The notes: generated from the sequence alone by a model not told the origin. A stretch of DNA of 64,000 nt from Sulfitobacter sp. M39 (GCF_021735935.1 NZ_WMDZ01000001.1:2852001-2916000); one strand, 5' to 3'. Counted from the stretch's first letter, positions 48,275-57,738 are shown. Program-made: numbers and translations.

Positions 48275-49989
48275 TTCTCGGCAGAGGCTTTGCTGAGAGG
48301 TTCGGCCCCTTCTTCGGCCAATACCGCGTCCAGCCCCACCTCGAGCTTGCGGCGCATGCGGTCGGGATCGGCCTCGCTGTCTGTGTCTTCGGGATCCACA
48401 AACGATAGCGCCCGACGCCATTGGAATTCTGCCTCACGTTGACGGCCAACGGACCAGTAAACGTCGCCCAGATGGTCGTTGACCACCGGATCAACGGCAA
48501 CCAGTTCAACGGCCCGCTCCATCTGGTCGACGGCCTCTTCGTAGCGGCCCAAACGGTACAAGACCCAACCCAGTGAATCGACGATATAGCCCGAGTCAGG
48601 GCTCGCCGCGACAGCGCGTTCGATCATGTTCAACGCTTCGTCCAGATTGCGCCCCTGTTCCACCAGCGAATAGCCGAGGTAGTTCAGCACCTGAGGCTGA
48701 TCGGGGTTGATCTTGAGAGCGGCGCGAAAATCGCGTTCGGATGCCTCGCCATTGCCAGAGCGTTCTTCGGCAATGCCGCGGGCGTAATACAGAACCCAGC
48801 GTTGCGGATTGCTTTCGGGTGTCAGCTCTATCGCGCGATCATAGGATTTGATTGCGGCCTTGAAGTTGTCTTGCGCCCGCAGCGCATCGCCCAAGGCGGA
48901 GTGGACCGATGGCAATGTGCCATGGCTGCGGGTCAGCTGTTGCAGAACCTCGATCGCCTGCTCTGGTTTGTTCGACCGGCGCAATGCGGCCGCGCGCCCC
49001 AGCTCGGCTGCGTGATAGGCGGGGTTGTCGGCGGGTACGTCCTGCAGCTCCTCGATCGCAAGCTCGTACTGGCCGATGTTTTCCAGCAGATCGGCGGTCA
49101 GCAACAGGTCGTCGATATGATCGGGGCGCAGGTAACGCGCGATGCGCGAATAAAGCAGCACATAGTAGTCACCGGCACTTTCATTGCGCAGCACGGCGGC
49201 GAAGGTAAAGAAGACTTCGGCAATGCCTGCCTTGGCATCGGGGATCTGGGTAAAGGCGACCTGCCCCTCCCCCTGCAAGGCGGCGACCAACCCGTCAAGT
49301 TCAGGGTCGCTGCTGGCCCCGAAACTATCGGTCAGCAGCGCAAGCGCCTGTTCATTGCGCCCTAGTTGGCCAAGGATTTCCGCCCGCGCGATCACACCGC
49401 GCCGTGTCTGCCCTGCCGATCCCGCCTGGTTCGAAGCAAAAATCGCCTCCGCCCCTTCGTAGTCTCCGACCGACGCCAGTGCCAAAGCCTTGTGATACAG
49501 CACGAACCCCTGCATGCCGGCTTCTTTGCTCAGATCGTCGAACTGGGTGATGGCGGCGGTCATGTCGCCCACGCCCACATGCGCCCAAGCCTTGACCAAA
49601 CCGTCCACCCAAGGGCCGATCCCGCCCTCGTCTGCGGATTGTTCGATCAGACCCGCATAGTTTTCTTCCTGTGCCATGCCAGCGGTTGTCACCAGATAGG
49701 CGATCTGCCCGGGCTGGTCCGACGCGGCCATGATGCGCGCCAAAGGCAGGGCGCGATCGATATCCCCCAGCGAGAGCAGCGCCAGAACCGTGCTTTCAAG
49801 GAATTCGGGGTTCTTGGGATCAAGCGCCAGCGCCTCGCCATAATATTTGGCAGATTCCGCAAAATCACTGCGCACCGCAGCATGCCGACCGGCAAGATAG
49901 GCCCCCGCCGCCGATTGCGCCTGTACGGGCATTGCAACGGCTCCGGTCAGCGCCAAGACGCTTGCGGTCAACAGAAGGTTACGGATCAT
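48271..49989 (-). CDS. Exported tetratricopeptide-repeat protein
   Basis: A 572-residue periplasmic or membrane-associated helical-repeat protein. It has a signal peptide (MIRNLLLTASVLALTGAVAMPVQA) and a series of TPR units from residue ~30 to ~550, e.g. AKYYGEALALDPKNPEFLE and RDFRAALKINPDQPQVLNYLGY. ATG 49989 has GAGG nine bases upstream; ATG 50004 is an alternative. It likely scaffolds protein complexes. Its coupling to ispE is by 4-base overlap and is probably not functional. Confidence 0.88.
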   Translation of the reverse strand: MIRNLLLTASVLALTGAVAMPVQAQSAAGAYLAGRHAAVRSDFAESAKYYGEALALDPKNPEFLESTVLALLSLGDIDRALPLARIMAASDQPGQIAYLVTTAGMAQEENYAGLIEQSADEGGIGPWVDGLVKAWAHVGVGDMTAAITQFDDLSKEAGMQGFVLYHKALALASVGDYEGAEAIFASNQAGSAGQTRRGVIARAEILGQLGRNEQALALLTDSFGASSDPELDGLVAALQGEGQVAFTQIPDAKAGIAEVFFTFAAVLRNESAGDYYVLLYSRIARYLRPDHIDDLLLTADLLENIGQYELAIEELQDVPADNPAYHAAELGRAAALRRSNKPEQAIEVLQQLTRSHGTLPSVHSALGDALRAQDNFKAAIKSYDRAIELTPESNPQRWVLYYARGIAEERSGNGEASERDFRAALKINPDQPQVLNYLGYSLVEQGRNLDEALNMIERAVAASPDSGYIVDSLGWVLYRLGRYEEAVDQMERAVELVAVDPVVNDHLGDVYWSVGRQREAEFQWRRALSFVDPEDTDSEADPDRMRRKLEVGLDAVLAEEGAEPLSKASAEK

Positions 49990-50102
49990 ACTGGCACGCC
50001 TCATTTGTATTTGCGCGCAAGGCTAACAGGTTCACGACCAAGCGCAATGCCGCCTATCCAAAGGGACATCCCGCTTATCCTATATCGGCGGAACCTTGCA
50101 TG

Positions 50103-50129
50103 AAAAAAGGCGCGCCGCAGCACGCCTTT
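50103..50129 (-). terminator. Intrinsic terminator of etfQO
   Basis: On the minus strand AAAGGCGTGC (50129-50120) pairs with GCGCGCCTTT (50115-50106), one G-U, 4-base loop, then a T-run (to 50103). It lies 53 bases after the etfQO stop. Confidence 0.8.
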
Positions 50130-50181
50130 GATCGATTTCATCCAGTAAGTGATGCTTACACGTCAGGCCCGCAAGCGACGC

Positions 50182-51831
50182 TTACATATTAGGATAGTTC
50201 GGGCCATCGCCACCCTGCGGCGTGGTCCAGACGATATTCTGCGTCGGGTCTTTGATGTCGCAGGTCTTGCAGTGCACGCAGTTCTGGAAGTTGATGACAA
50301 AGCGCGGGTCCTTGCCGTCTTCCTCGACGAATTCATACACGCCAGCGGGGCAATACCGCGCCGAGGGGCCAGCGTATTCCGGCAGGTTGATGTTCACCGG
50401 CACCGATGGATCCTTCAGCGTCAAATGCGCGGGCTGGCTTTCGTCGTGGTTGGTGAACGAAAACGCCACGTTGGTCAGACGGTCAAAGCTGAGCTTGCCA
50501 TCGGGCTTGGGGTAGTCGATCTTCTTGTGCTTGTCGGCTTTTTCGGTCGCTTCGGCATCGGATTTACCATGCCCCAGCGTCCCCAGCAGCGAGAAGCCGA
50601 AAGTATTGGTCCACATGTCGAACCCACCCACGGCGAGCGAGGTCACAAGGCCGTACTTGCTCCACAACGGCTTGACGTTGCGCACTTTTTTCAGATCTTT
50701 GCCGATCTCGCCGCTGCGGACATCTTCCTCGTAGGCGGTCAGCTCGTCACCGGCGCGGCCTGCCTGGATCGCGTCATAGGCCGCTTCGGCGGCAGCTTTG
50801 CCCGACAGCATCGCGTTGTGGTTACCCTTGATGCGCGGCACGTTGACCATGCCCACGGAACAGCCCAGCAACGCCACACCGGGTGCGACCATCTTGGGCA
50901 TCGACTGGTAGCCGCCTTCGGTGATGGCGCGCGCGCCGTAGGCCACGCGCTTGCCGCCTTTCAGCAGCTCGGCAACCATCGGGTGGTGCTTGAAGCGCTG
51001 GAATTCCATGTAGGGGAAGACATGCGGGTTCTTGTAGCCAAGGTGGACAACGAAACCGACGTAGACCTGGTTGTTTTCGATGTGATAGATGAACGACCCG
51101 CCGCCCGCATTGCTGTTCAAAGGCCAGCCCATCGTGTGGGTCACGGTGCCCTCTTTGTGCTTGGCGGGGTCGATCTCCCAGATTTCTTTCATGCCAAGGC
51201 CGTATTTCTGCGGCTCTTTACCGGCGTCCAGATCGTATTTCGCAATCACCTGCTTGGACAGGCTGCCGCGCACGCCTTCGGACAGGAAGACGTATTTGCC
51301 GTGCAGTTCCATACCGGGCTCATAGCCGTCGCCCTTGGTGCCATCGGCGCTGATGCCGAATTCACCGGCCACAACGCCTTTGATCTCGCCATTGTCGCCA
51401 TAGACCAATTCGGAGCACGCCATACCGGGGAAAATCTCGACCCCCAGCTCTTCGGCCTGTTCTGCCATCCAGCGGCAGACATTGGCCATGGAAACGATGT
51501 AGTTCCCGTGGTTGTTCATCAGCGGCGGCATGGGGAAGTTCGGCACCCGGATTTTACCCGCCTCGCCCAGCATGTAAAAGTTGTCTTCCTCGACCTTGGT
51601 CTTGATCGGCGCGCCTTTTTCTTTCCAGTCGGGCATCAGGGCGTCCAGACCGATCGGGTCCAGAACCGCACCCGACAGGATATGCGCCCCCACCTCGGAG
51701 CCCTTTTCCAGCACGACCACATTGCAGTCGGCGTCGAGTTGTTTCAGACGGATCGCGGCGGACAGACCGGCAGGGCCCGCACCGACGATAACGACGTCAT
51801 ATTCCATTGCTTCGCGTTCAACTTCGGCCAT
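50182..51831 (-). CDS. Electron-transfer flavoprotein:ubiquinone oxidoreductase
   Basis: Passes electrons from ETF, reduced by acyl-CoA dehydrogenases, to ubiquinone at the inner membrane. The 549-residue protein starts with an FAD loop (VVIVGAGPAGLSAA), contains GGYQSMPKMVAPG, and ends with a single [4Fe-4S] cluster (CPAGVYEF then CVHCKTCDIKD). It is a single gene with its own terminator. It fits the acyl-CoA dehydrogenase at 62122-63837. Confidence 0.96.
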   Translation of the reverse strand: MAEVEREAMEYDVVIVGAGPAGLSAAIRLKQLDADCNVVVLEKGSEVGAHILSGAVLDPIGLDALMPDWKEKGAPIKTKVEEDNFYMLGEAGKIRVPNFPMPPLMNNHGNYIVSMANVCRWMAEQAEELGVEIFPGMACSELVYGDNGEIKGVVAGEFGISADGTKGDGYEPGMELHGKYVFLSEGVRGSLSKQVIAKYDLDAGKEPQKYGLGMKEIWEIDPAKHKEGTVTHTMGWPLNSNAGGGSFIYHIENNQVYVGFVVHLGYKNPHVFPYMEFQRFKHHPMVAELLKGGKRVAYGARAITEGGYQSMPKMVAPGVALLGCSVGMVNVPRIKGNHNAMLSGKAAAEAAYDAIQAGRAGDELTAYEEDVRSGEIGKDLKKVRNVKPLWSKYGLVTSLAVGGFDMWTNTFGFSLLGTLGHGKSDAEATEKADKHKKIDYPKPDGKLSFDRLTNVAFSFTNHDESQPAHLTLKDPSVPVNINLPEYAGPSARYCPAGVYEFVEEDGKDPRFVINFQNCVHCKTCDIKDPTQNIVWTTPQGGDGPNYPNM

Positions 51832-51983
51832 TTGGGGCTCCTCTTCGGGCAGAAAACGGTTTGGATTTCGCTAAACCAGCACGGTCGCTATTGCAATCGC
51901 AACACAGCGTAAATTAGCGCACCCACGACAGTTTGCATCTTAAATGTTGCAGGTGCAGCAATATTGTTTCGCACCGTAAAATG

Positions 51984-52442
51984 CTAGCTGCGCGGATCTC
52001 CCATCAGATAGCGCGGCCCCTGCCCTTTTTCCCCCGCGCGGTCTTGGGGGTTATAAAGCGCACAGGCCTGTAGGCTCAGGCATCCGCATCCGATACACCC
52101 ATCTAGGTCGTCGCGTAGACGGGTCAATGTCGCGATCCGGTCGTCCAGCGTTGTACGAAACGCTTGGCTGATACGCGCCCAGTCCTGTTTGGTTGGGGTG
52201 CGCCCATCTGGCAGGCGGTCCAGCTCTTGCTTGATCTGCGGCAAGGTAAAGCCGAACTGCTGCGCGATCATCACAAAGCTAAGCCGCCGCAGATCGGCAC
52301 GCTCGAACCGTCGCTGCCCGCCGCTGTTGCGCCACGGTTTAATCAACCCTTGCGCCTCGTAATAGCGGATGGCGGACACCGCCAAGCCTGTGCGCCGCGC
52401 CAAAGCGCCAATCGACAACCCGTCATTCACCGCCATAGACAT
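51984..52442 (-). CDS. soxR: Redox-sensitive transcriptional activator SoxR
   Basis: MerR-family dimer with a [2Fe-2S] cluster, activated by oxidation. The 152-residue protein has the HTH (LSIGALARRTGLAVSAIRYYE) and the four-Cys cluster CIGCGCLSLQAC (C-x2-C-x-C-x5-C). It is divergent from a VOC-family gene. The shared promoter region has a SoxR-like dyad inside an extended -35/-10 spacer, so the VOC gene is the likely target and soxS is absent here. Confidence 0.95.
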   Translation of the reverse strand: MSMAVNDGLSIGALARRTGLAVSAIRYYEAQGLIKPWRNSGGQRRFERADLRRLSFVMIAQQFGFTLPQIKQELDRLPDGRTPTKQDWARISQAFRTTLDDRIATLTRLRDDLDGCIGCGCLSLQACALYNPQDRAGEKGQGPRYLMGDPRS

Positions 52443-52457
52443 TCCCCGAAATAATCC

Positions 52458-52488
52458 TTGACCTAAAGTTAGGTTTAGAAATTACACA
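52458..52488 (+). promoter_or_regulatory. SoxR-type promoter with dyad operator
   Basis: TTGACC (52458-52463), 19-base spacer, then TACACA (52483-52488). The perfect dyad ACCTAAAGTTAGGT (52461-52474) lies in the spacer. A 19-bp spacer with an internal palindrome is the MerR/SoxR hallmark. It reads into the VOC gene. Confidence 0.75.
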
Positions 52489-52529
52489 CCATAGGGTCAA
52501 CGTCACAAACACGGAAGGAAGACAGAGCA

Positions 52530-52913
52530 ATGCCAGCACAATTGGAACATGCCAACATCACCGTAACCGACCCGCAAGCCACCGCAGCCTGGATGGCGCA
52601 GATCTTTGGCTGGCGTATCCGCTGGCAAGGCGATGCGATTGCGGGCGGACATACTATACATATCGGGACCGACAGCTCATACGTGGCGCTCTACACACCG
52701 AAGATGACGCCGGCCACGGGCACCAGCAGCTATGACACCACCGGCGCGCTGAACCATATCGGGGTGACCGTCGATGATCTGGACGCCGCCGAAACCTTGG
52801 TCAAAGCGCAGGGGTTCACGCCGGTGAACCACGCCGATTACGAACCCGGGCGGCGCTTCTATTTTCGCGACCATGACGGTGTCGAATACGAGCTGGTCCA
52901 ATACGATGACTAA
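52530..52913 (+). CDS. VOC-family (glyoxalase/bleomycin-resistance fold) protein
   Basis: A 127-residue cytoplasmic metal-site protein of the vicinal-oxygen-chelate superfamily. The paired beta-alpha-beta-beta-beta modules start LEHANITVTDPQATAAWMAQIFGW and LNHIGVTVDDLDAAETLVKAQG. The potential metal ligands are His and Glu (HANI, NHIG, EYELVQY). It is probably SoxR-activated and could detoxify redox-cycling compounds or an aldehyde. Substrate unknown. GGAAGG precedes the ATG. Confidence 0.87.
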   Translation: MPAQLEHANITVTDPQATAAWMAQIFGWRIRWQGDAIAGGHTIHIGTDSSYVALYTPKMTPATGTSSYDTTGALNHIGVTVDDLDAAETLVKAQGFTPVNHADYEPGRRFYFRDHDGVEYELVQYDD

Positions 52914-53051
52914 GCGCGGATTGCCGCGGACGGGCTGACTCTGCTCTTGCAATCGCGGGGCAGTTTGGGTCAGGTAAGGATCAATTCAAATCGGTTGCAC
53001 CCTCGGACGACAGTTCGGGGGCTGTGACCCTCATTGCGTGGACGCCCCCTG

Positions 53052-53522
53052 ATGGAAAAAATCCCCATGACCCGCGCCGGTCACACGGCTTTGGAAACCG
53101 AACTCAAGCATCTGAAGTCGGTTGAACGCCCTGCCATCATCAAAGCCATCGCCGAGGCCCGCGAACACGGTGACCTGTCCGAGAACGCCGAATACCATTC
53201 CGCCAAGGAAAAGCAGTCCTTCATCGAAGGCCGCATCAAAGAGCTTGAAGGCGTGATCTCCCTTGCGGATGTGATTGACCCGGCCAAGATGTCCGGCGCG
53301 ATCAAGTTCGGCGCGACCGTGACCCTCGTGGACGAGGACACCGACGAAGAGAAGACCTACCAGATTGTTGGTGAATACGAGGCCAACATCGAAAAAGGCC
53401 TGCTGAACATCAAATCCCCTATCGCCCGCGCCCTGATCGGCAAGGAAGAAGGCGACAGCGTCGAGGTGCGGACACCCGGGGGGGACAAATCCTATGAGGT
53501 TCTCAAAATCGTCTACGCATAA
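53052..53522 (+). CDS. greA: Transcription elongation factor GreA
   Basis: Rescues backtracked RNA polymerase by stimulating transcript cleavage. The 156-residue protein begins [11 protein letters not shown], the standard alphaproteobacterial start (the frame is open from 53034). The coiled-coil tip has the acidic pair in [14 protein letters not shown]. No strong ribosome-binding site is visible before 53052. It is followed 15 bases later by a membrane protein gene. Confidence 0.95.
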   Translation: MEKIPMTRAGHTALETELKHLKSVERPAIIKAIAEAREHGDLSENAEYHSAKEKQSFIEGRIKELEGVISLADVIDPAKMSGAIKFGATVTLVDEDTDEEKTYQIVGEYEANIEKGLLNIKSPIARALIGKEEGDSVEVRTPGGDKSYEVLKIVYA

Positions 53523-53537
53523 GCCGGGGACAAAGAG

Positions 53538-54572
53538 ATGACCGACAAACCGCAGCTGACACCGAACGCGCCGCGCCAATCCGCGCGGTCCACCCCCTTT
53601 GGCGTCTATTCGCGCCCGAATGACGGCGGGATTTCGAACATTGAACTCATCGCCGCAGCGCTAAGCGCTGTGTGGTTGCTGGGGTCCGCGATCTTTTTCT
53701 TGATGCTGCCGTCGGATCAGCAACCCGATACGGGCGGCGCCGGCTTGCGGTTCCTGATGACCATGCTGGCGATCTTCATGCCCGTTGGCATGATCTGGGT
53801 CGCCGCCACAGCAGCCCGCGCCAGCCGTGTCATGCGCGAGGAAAGCAAACGCTTGCAGGCCGCGATCGACGCGATCCGGCAGGCGTATATCGCGCAACAG
53901 CAGGGGCAGAACCTTGGCGCAGACGCGACCGTCGCGCGCAAGCTGGATGAAATTGCCGCCGCCGCCCGCAAGACCGAAAGCACGCTGGCCACCTTCCAAA
54001 GCCGCCGCGACGCCAGCACCCGCCTTGCGCCTCTCAAGCCTGCGGTGGTCGATGACCAGCCCGCGCTGGCGCTTGGCACCTCGGCCGCGGATATGACCCC
54101 ACCGCTGTCGCATGAAGATTTCATTCGCGCGTTGAACTTCCCCGAAACGGCAGAGGATGCCGAAGGCTTTTCGGCGCTGCGCAAGGCGTTGAAAGACCGC
54201 AACGCATCCCAGCTGGTGCAGGCATCGCAGGACGTGCTGACGCTACTCAGCCAGGACGGCATCTACATGGATGACCTGCGCCCCGACCGTGCACGCCCCG
54301 AAATCTGGCGCCAATTCGCCCAAGGGGCCCGAGGCCGTCCGATCGCAGCTTTGGGCGGCATCCGTGACCGGTCCTCGCTGGCGCTGACCAGTGCCCGGAT
54401 GAAGCAAGACCCGATCTTCCGCGATGCAGCACACCACTTCCTGCGCCGTTTCGACCGCGCCTTTGCCGCCTTTGAAGCCGAGGCCTCTGACGCCGACATC
54501 TCGGCACTGACCGACACGCGCACCGTGCGGGCCTTCATGTTGCTGGGCCGCGTGGCAGGGACGTTCGACTAG
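53538..54572 (+). CDS. Uncharacterised two-helix membrane protein with coiled coil
   Basis: A 344-residue protein I do not recognise beyond Rhodobacterales-type hypothetical. Two hydrophobic helices (residues ~35-57 and ~70-92) are followed by a helical, coiled-coil-prone stretch (RASRVMREESKRLQAAIDAIRQAY...). A C-terminal helical domain (residues ~190-344) has no known motif. Both termini should face the cytoplasm. It follows greA by 15 bases and ends 3 bases from the convergent moeA, so it may be co-transcribed with greA. Confidence 0.82.
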   Translation: MTDKPQLTPNAPRQSARSTPFGVYSRPNDGGISNIELIAAALSAVWLLGSAIFFLMLPSDQQPDTGGAGLRFLMTMLAIFMPVGMIWVAATAARASRVMREESKRLQAAIDAIRQAYIAQQQGQNLGADATVARKLDEIAAAARKTESTLATFQSRRDASTRLAPLKPAVVDDQPALALGTSAADMTPPLSHEDFIRALNFPETAEDAEGFSALRKALKDRNASQLVQASQDVLTLLSQDGIYMDDLRPDRARPEIWRQFAQGARGRPIAALGGIRDRSSLALTSARMKQDPIFRDAAHHFLRRFDRAFAAFEAEASDADISALTDTRTVRAFMLLGRVAGTFD

Positions 54573-54575
54573 CGG

Positions 54576-56651
54576 TCAGGTGATCCCGAAAGACCCATAG
54601 GGGATATAGCGCACCAGATCGCCCGGCTTGATGTCGGCCGCGGCGTCCGGGAGTTCCACCAATCCTTCGGCCCAAGCCAGTCCGCTGATCCGCCCCGACC
54701 CTTCCGATGCAAAGACCTGCACCCGCCCGTCGCGCATCCGCGCGCGCAGATACTCGCGCCGCCCAGGTTTCTTGCGTTTGCTGAAATCTGCGGGCACGTC
54801 GAACCCCTGCGGTTCAGGCCAGTCCTGCCCCGCCAGTCTCGCCAACGCAGGGCGCGCGAAAATCAGGGTGCAGACCATAGCCGCCACGGGGTTGCCCGGC
54901 AGACCAAAAACCGGCGCGCCTTGCCACATGCCAAGCGCTAAAGGCCGCCCCGGTTTGACCGCAATGCGCCACAGATCAAGCGCCCCTGCCTCGGACAAAA
55001 GGGCCGACACGTGGTCTTCATCCCCCGCTGACGCACCGCCGCTGGTGAGGATTGCGTCGACACGGCCTTGCGTCTCATCTAGCCGCGTGCGCAAAGCCGC
55101 GCGGTCGTCGCCCACATGCCCCAGATCCACGCCCTGATGTCCGAACTGCGATATTAACCCCAGCAACATTGGGCGGTTCGCATCAAATATCTGCCCGTCA
55201 GCCGCGGTCCGACCGGCCTCGACGATCTCGTCCCCTGTCGATAGCACGCCAACGCGCAAGCGCCGATGGGTCGCCACAGACGCCGTCCCCGTGGCCGCGA
55301 GCAAAGCGATATCCGCCGCTGTAATCCGTCGTCCTGCGCGCAGTGTCACGGCACCCGCTGTCACATCCTCCCCCGCTTTGCGGGTATTGGCACCCTGTTT
55401 CACCGGCCCGTTAAAACGCACGGTGCGTCCGTCGATGGTCACGTCCTCTTGCAGCACCACGGTATCGACGCCTTCGGGCAACGCGGCCCCTGTCAGCACG
55501 CGGATCGCCTGCCCTTCGACAAGCGCCCCCGGCGCGTCCCCTGCCGCAGCGCGCCCCTCGGCCAGCGGCATCGCATGGGCACCGGCCTCGCGCCCGCCGG
55601 CAAAGCCATAGCCATCAACAGCCGTATTGGGCAGCGGCGGATTGGCGCGGCGTGCCAGCACATCCGCCGCGGCGATACGCCCCAAGGTGGCAGCCAAAGG
55701 CACGTCTTCGACAGGGGTCACCGGATGCAGCCGCGCCCGCAACTGCGCCAGCGCCTCGTCCACCGGCGTCCAATGCACGCCCGGCGGCAGGGCAAAACAA
55801 TCGTTGCGCAGGGGGGGCGGGGCCTTGAGCAGATGTTCGAACCCCAGTCCGAAAATCCACCCCTCCTCCGCTGCCTCAACATCCAGCATCTGCGCCAGAT
55901 CGGCGGCAGGGACGGCGGCCAGCTGCCGTGCAAGCTCCTCAACCTGCCACGCATCCTTGATCATCTCGTCAGGGGCAGGCCCCACGGTGAGCGACGGCCA
56001 GATCTCGGCCAAGACCACCTGCGCATCCGGCTTTTCAAACGGCCAGACGGCGACATGACCGGCAAAACGAGCACGCAGGCGTGACAGCACAGGCAGCCCC
56101 ATGACCACCTGCGATCCGACAGCCCCTGCCCCCGCCATTTGCCAGCAAGTGAAACTGCCCTTGGCACGCTGTTCCGCCGCGCGCTTGTCGGGGAAAGGGT
56201 TGGCGTAGCCCGCCTTGGTGCGCGGCAGCCCTGCGATATCGCGGTTGGGCAGGCCGTTGGCCCAGAAAGGGCCGCTGCCATCGCCCAGACCCAGATTGAT
56301 CTCTGCCACCAGATCGAAACGGTTGTTACGGTCTGGCGCGTCTTCGACCCGCGCCTCGAACCACTCCCACAGGGCGAAGGGATCGTCGCTGTCAGTCAGA
56401 GCCTCGGCAAAACCGCTGGGGTAGGCAAAGGGGAAATCGAAGCCGATGAACAGGCGGCGATCCTGCGCCAGTTCCGCCTCAATCAACGCGGCGATCCAAG
56501 CCTCTGCCTCGGACCGGTTGCGCAGATAGACAGGTTTGTCCGAGACGCCCCCCCGCGACACCCCCGCCCAAATCGCATCTTTGCGCGGGGTCGGTCCGGT
56601 GTCATTACCACCCGACCAATCGGCCACAACAAACGTGTCGAAATGGCTCAC
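54576..56651 (-). CDS. moeA: MoeA molybdopterin molybdenumtransferase with extra N-terminal domain
   Basis: A 691-residue fusion; ordinary MoeA is ~400. Residues ~290-691 are MoeA, inserting molybdenum into adenylated molybdopterin: LPNTAVDGYGFA, GVLSTGDEIVEAG, TSGGASAGDEDH and GLPGNPVAAM. Residues 1-~285 look like a DUF429/RNase-H-like domain, with acidic motifs VADWSGGND and FIGFDFPFAYP, function unknown. The frame is continuous without a linker break. It overlaps mobB by 4 bases and closes the fdhD-mobA-mobB-moeA operon. Confidence 0.9.
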   Translation of the reverse strand: MSHFDTFVVADWSGGNDTGPTPRKDAIWAGVSRGGVSDKPVYLRNRSEAEAWIAALIEAELAQDRRLFIGFDFPFAYPSGFAEALTDSDDPFALWEWFEARVEDAPDRNNRFDLVAEINLGLGDGSGPFWANGLPNRDIAGLPRTKAGYANPFPDKRAAEQRAKGSFTCWQMAGAGAVGSQVVMGLPVLSRLRARFAGHVAVWPFEKPDAQVVLAEIWPSLTVGPAPDEMIKDAWQVEELARQLAAVPAADLAQMLDVEAAEEGWIFGLGFEHLLKAPPPLRNDCFALPPGVHWTPVDEALAQLRARLHPVTPVEDVPLAATLGRIAAADVLARRANPPLPNTAVDGYGFAGGREAGAHAMPLAEGRAAAGDAPGALVEGQAIRVLTGAALPEGVDTVVLQEDVTIDGRTVRFNGPVKQGANTRKAGEDVTAGAVTLRAGRRITAADIALLAATGTASVATHRRLRVGVLSTGDEIVEAGRTAADGQIFDANRPMLLGLISQFGHQGVDLGHVGDDRAALRTRLDETQGRVDAILTSGGASAGDEDHVSALLSEAGALDLWRIAVKPGRPLALGMWQGAPVFGLPGNPVAAMVCTLIFARPALARLAGQDWPEPQGFDVPADFSKRKKPGRREYLRARMRDGRVQVFASEGSGRISGLAWAEGLVELPDAAADIKPGDLVRYIPYGSFGIT

Positions 56652-57139
56652 AAGCCCACCTCGGCCAGAATGAAATCGGCGATGGCGCTGGTATCATTCA
56701 GATCGAACACGGGGCGATCCAACGTCATGGGGGTGTCGCTGGCAATCGCTTTGATCGTCGGATCCTCCGGCGCGATCAGCGCATTGCCGGTTTCGGCCCG
56801 ATGCGCTTCGACCTTGGCGTGACCGTCGCGTTTATAGCCTTCGACCAGCACCAGATCGACGGGTGCGAGTTTGGCCAGCAGCGCGTCGAGCGTGGGTTCA
56901 TCCTCGCCCTGCAGCTCATGCATCAGGGCAAATCGGTTGCGCGAGGCCAGTAGCACCTCGCGCGCGCCTGCGACGCGGTGGCGGTAGCTGTCCTTGCCCG
57001 GGTGATCCACATCAAAGCTGTGGTGCGCATGTTTCACGGTAGACACTGAAAACCCGCGGCCCGTAATTTCGGTCACAAGGCGTTCCATCAGCCCCGTTTT
57101 GCCTGCGTTCTTCCAGCCGACGACGCCGTAAACTCTCAT
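56648..57139 (-). CDS. mobB: Molybdopterin-guanine dinucleotide biosynthesis protein B
   Basis: GTP-binding accessory protein of MGD synthesis. The 163-residue product has the P-loop GWKNAGKTGLMERL at the N-terminus, TVKHAHHSFD, and the C-terminal DLVLVEGYKRDGHAKVEAHR. It overlaps mobA and moeA by 4 bases each. Confidence 0.94.
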   Translation of the reverse strand: MRVYGVVGWKNAGKTGLMERLVTEITGRGFSVSTVKHAHHSFDVDHPGKDSYRHRVAGAREVLLASRNRFALMHELQGEDEPTLDALLAKLAPVDLVLVEGYKRDGHAKVEAHRAETGNALIAPEDPTIKAIASDTPMTLDRPVFDLNDTSAIADFILAEVGL

Positions 57140-57738
57140 AGCATCTCCTGTGCGCGGGCCAGATCTTCGGGTGTGTTGATGTTAAAGAACGCGTCCTCAT
57201 GGGGGAACAGCGCTTCGCGACCCTCATGCGTTTGGGTCCACATCACGACCTTGCGCAGCCCCCCCTGCAAGGCGGCGCGCAGATCGTCGCGTAAGGCTAC
57301 GGGCCAAAGGCCAAAGGTCGGGTGCCGCGCGGTGCCGCGTTTGGCATCCGGCGTAGCTGCGAGCACCAGCGGATGGGTCATCCCCTCGCTTGCCAGCAAC
57401 AGCTGCGGGACCAGATCACCGGGGAAAAACGGCGTGTCCGCCGCCGCCGTGACGATGGTATCCGCGCCCTGTTCAGCGGCCCAATCCAGCCCGGCCAGCA
57501 CGCCCGCAAGGGGACCGGCGAATCCATCGATACTATCGGGCAACACCGGCAGCTTCAGCCCCGCAAACCGCGCGGCATCGCCATTGGCATTCAACGCAAC
57601 GCGATCCACCTGCGGGGTCAGCCGTTCAATCACATGACCCAGCAAGCTTTGACCGCCAAGCTGCAACAGCCCCTTGTCGCCGCCGCCCATCCGCGTCGCC
57701 TGCCCACCGGCAAGGATCACCCCAAGTGGCTGTTTCAT
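57136..57738 (-). CDS. mobA: Molybdenum cofactor guanylyltransferase
   Basis: Attaches GMP to Mo-molybdopterin to make MGD. The 200-residue protein has the nucleotide signature LAGGQATRMGGGDKGLL, VLPDSIDGFAGPLAGVL and AAADTPFFP. It overlaps fdhD (4 bases) and mobB (4 bases), so translation of the whole operon is coupled. Confidence 0.95.
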   Translation of the reverse strand: MKQPLGVILAGGQATRMGGGDKGLLQLGGQSLLGHVIERLTPQVDRVALNANGDAARFAGLKLPVLPDSIDGFAGPLAGVLAGLDWAAEQGADTIVTAAADTPFFPGDLVPQLLLASEGMTHPLVLAATPDAKRGTARHPTFGLWPVALRDDLRAALQGGLRKVVMWTQTHEGREALFPHEDAFFNINTPEDLARAQEML

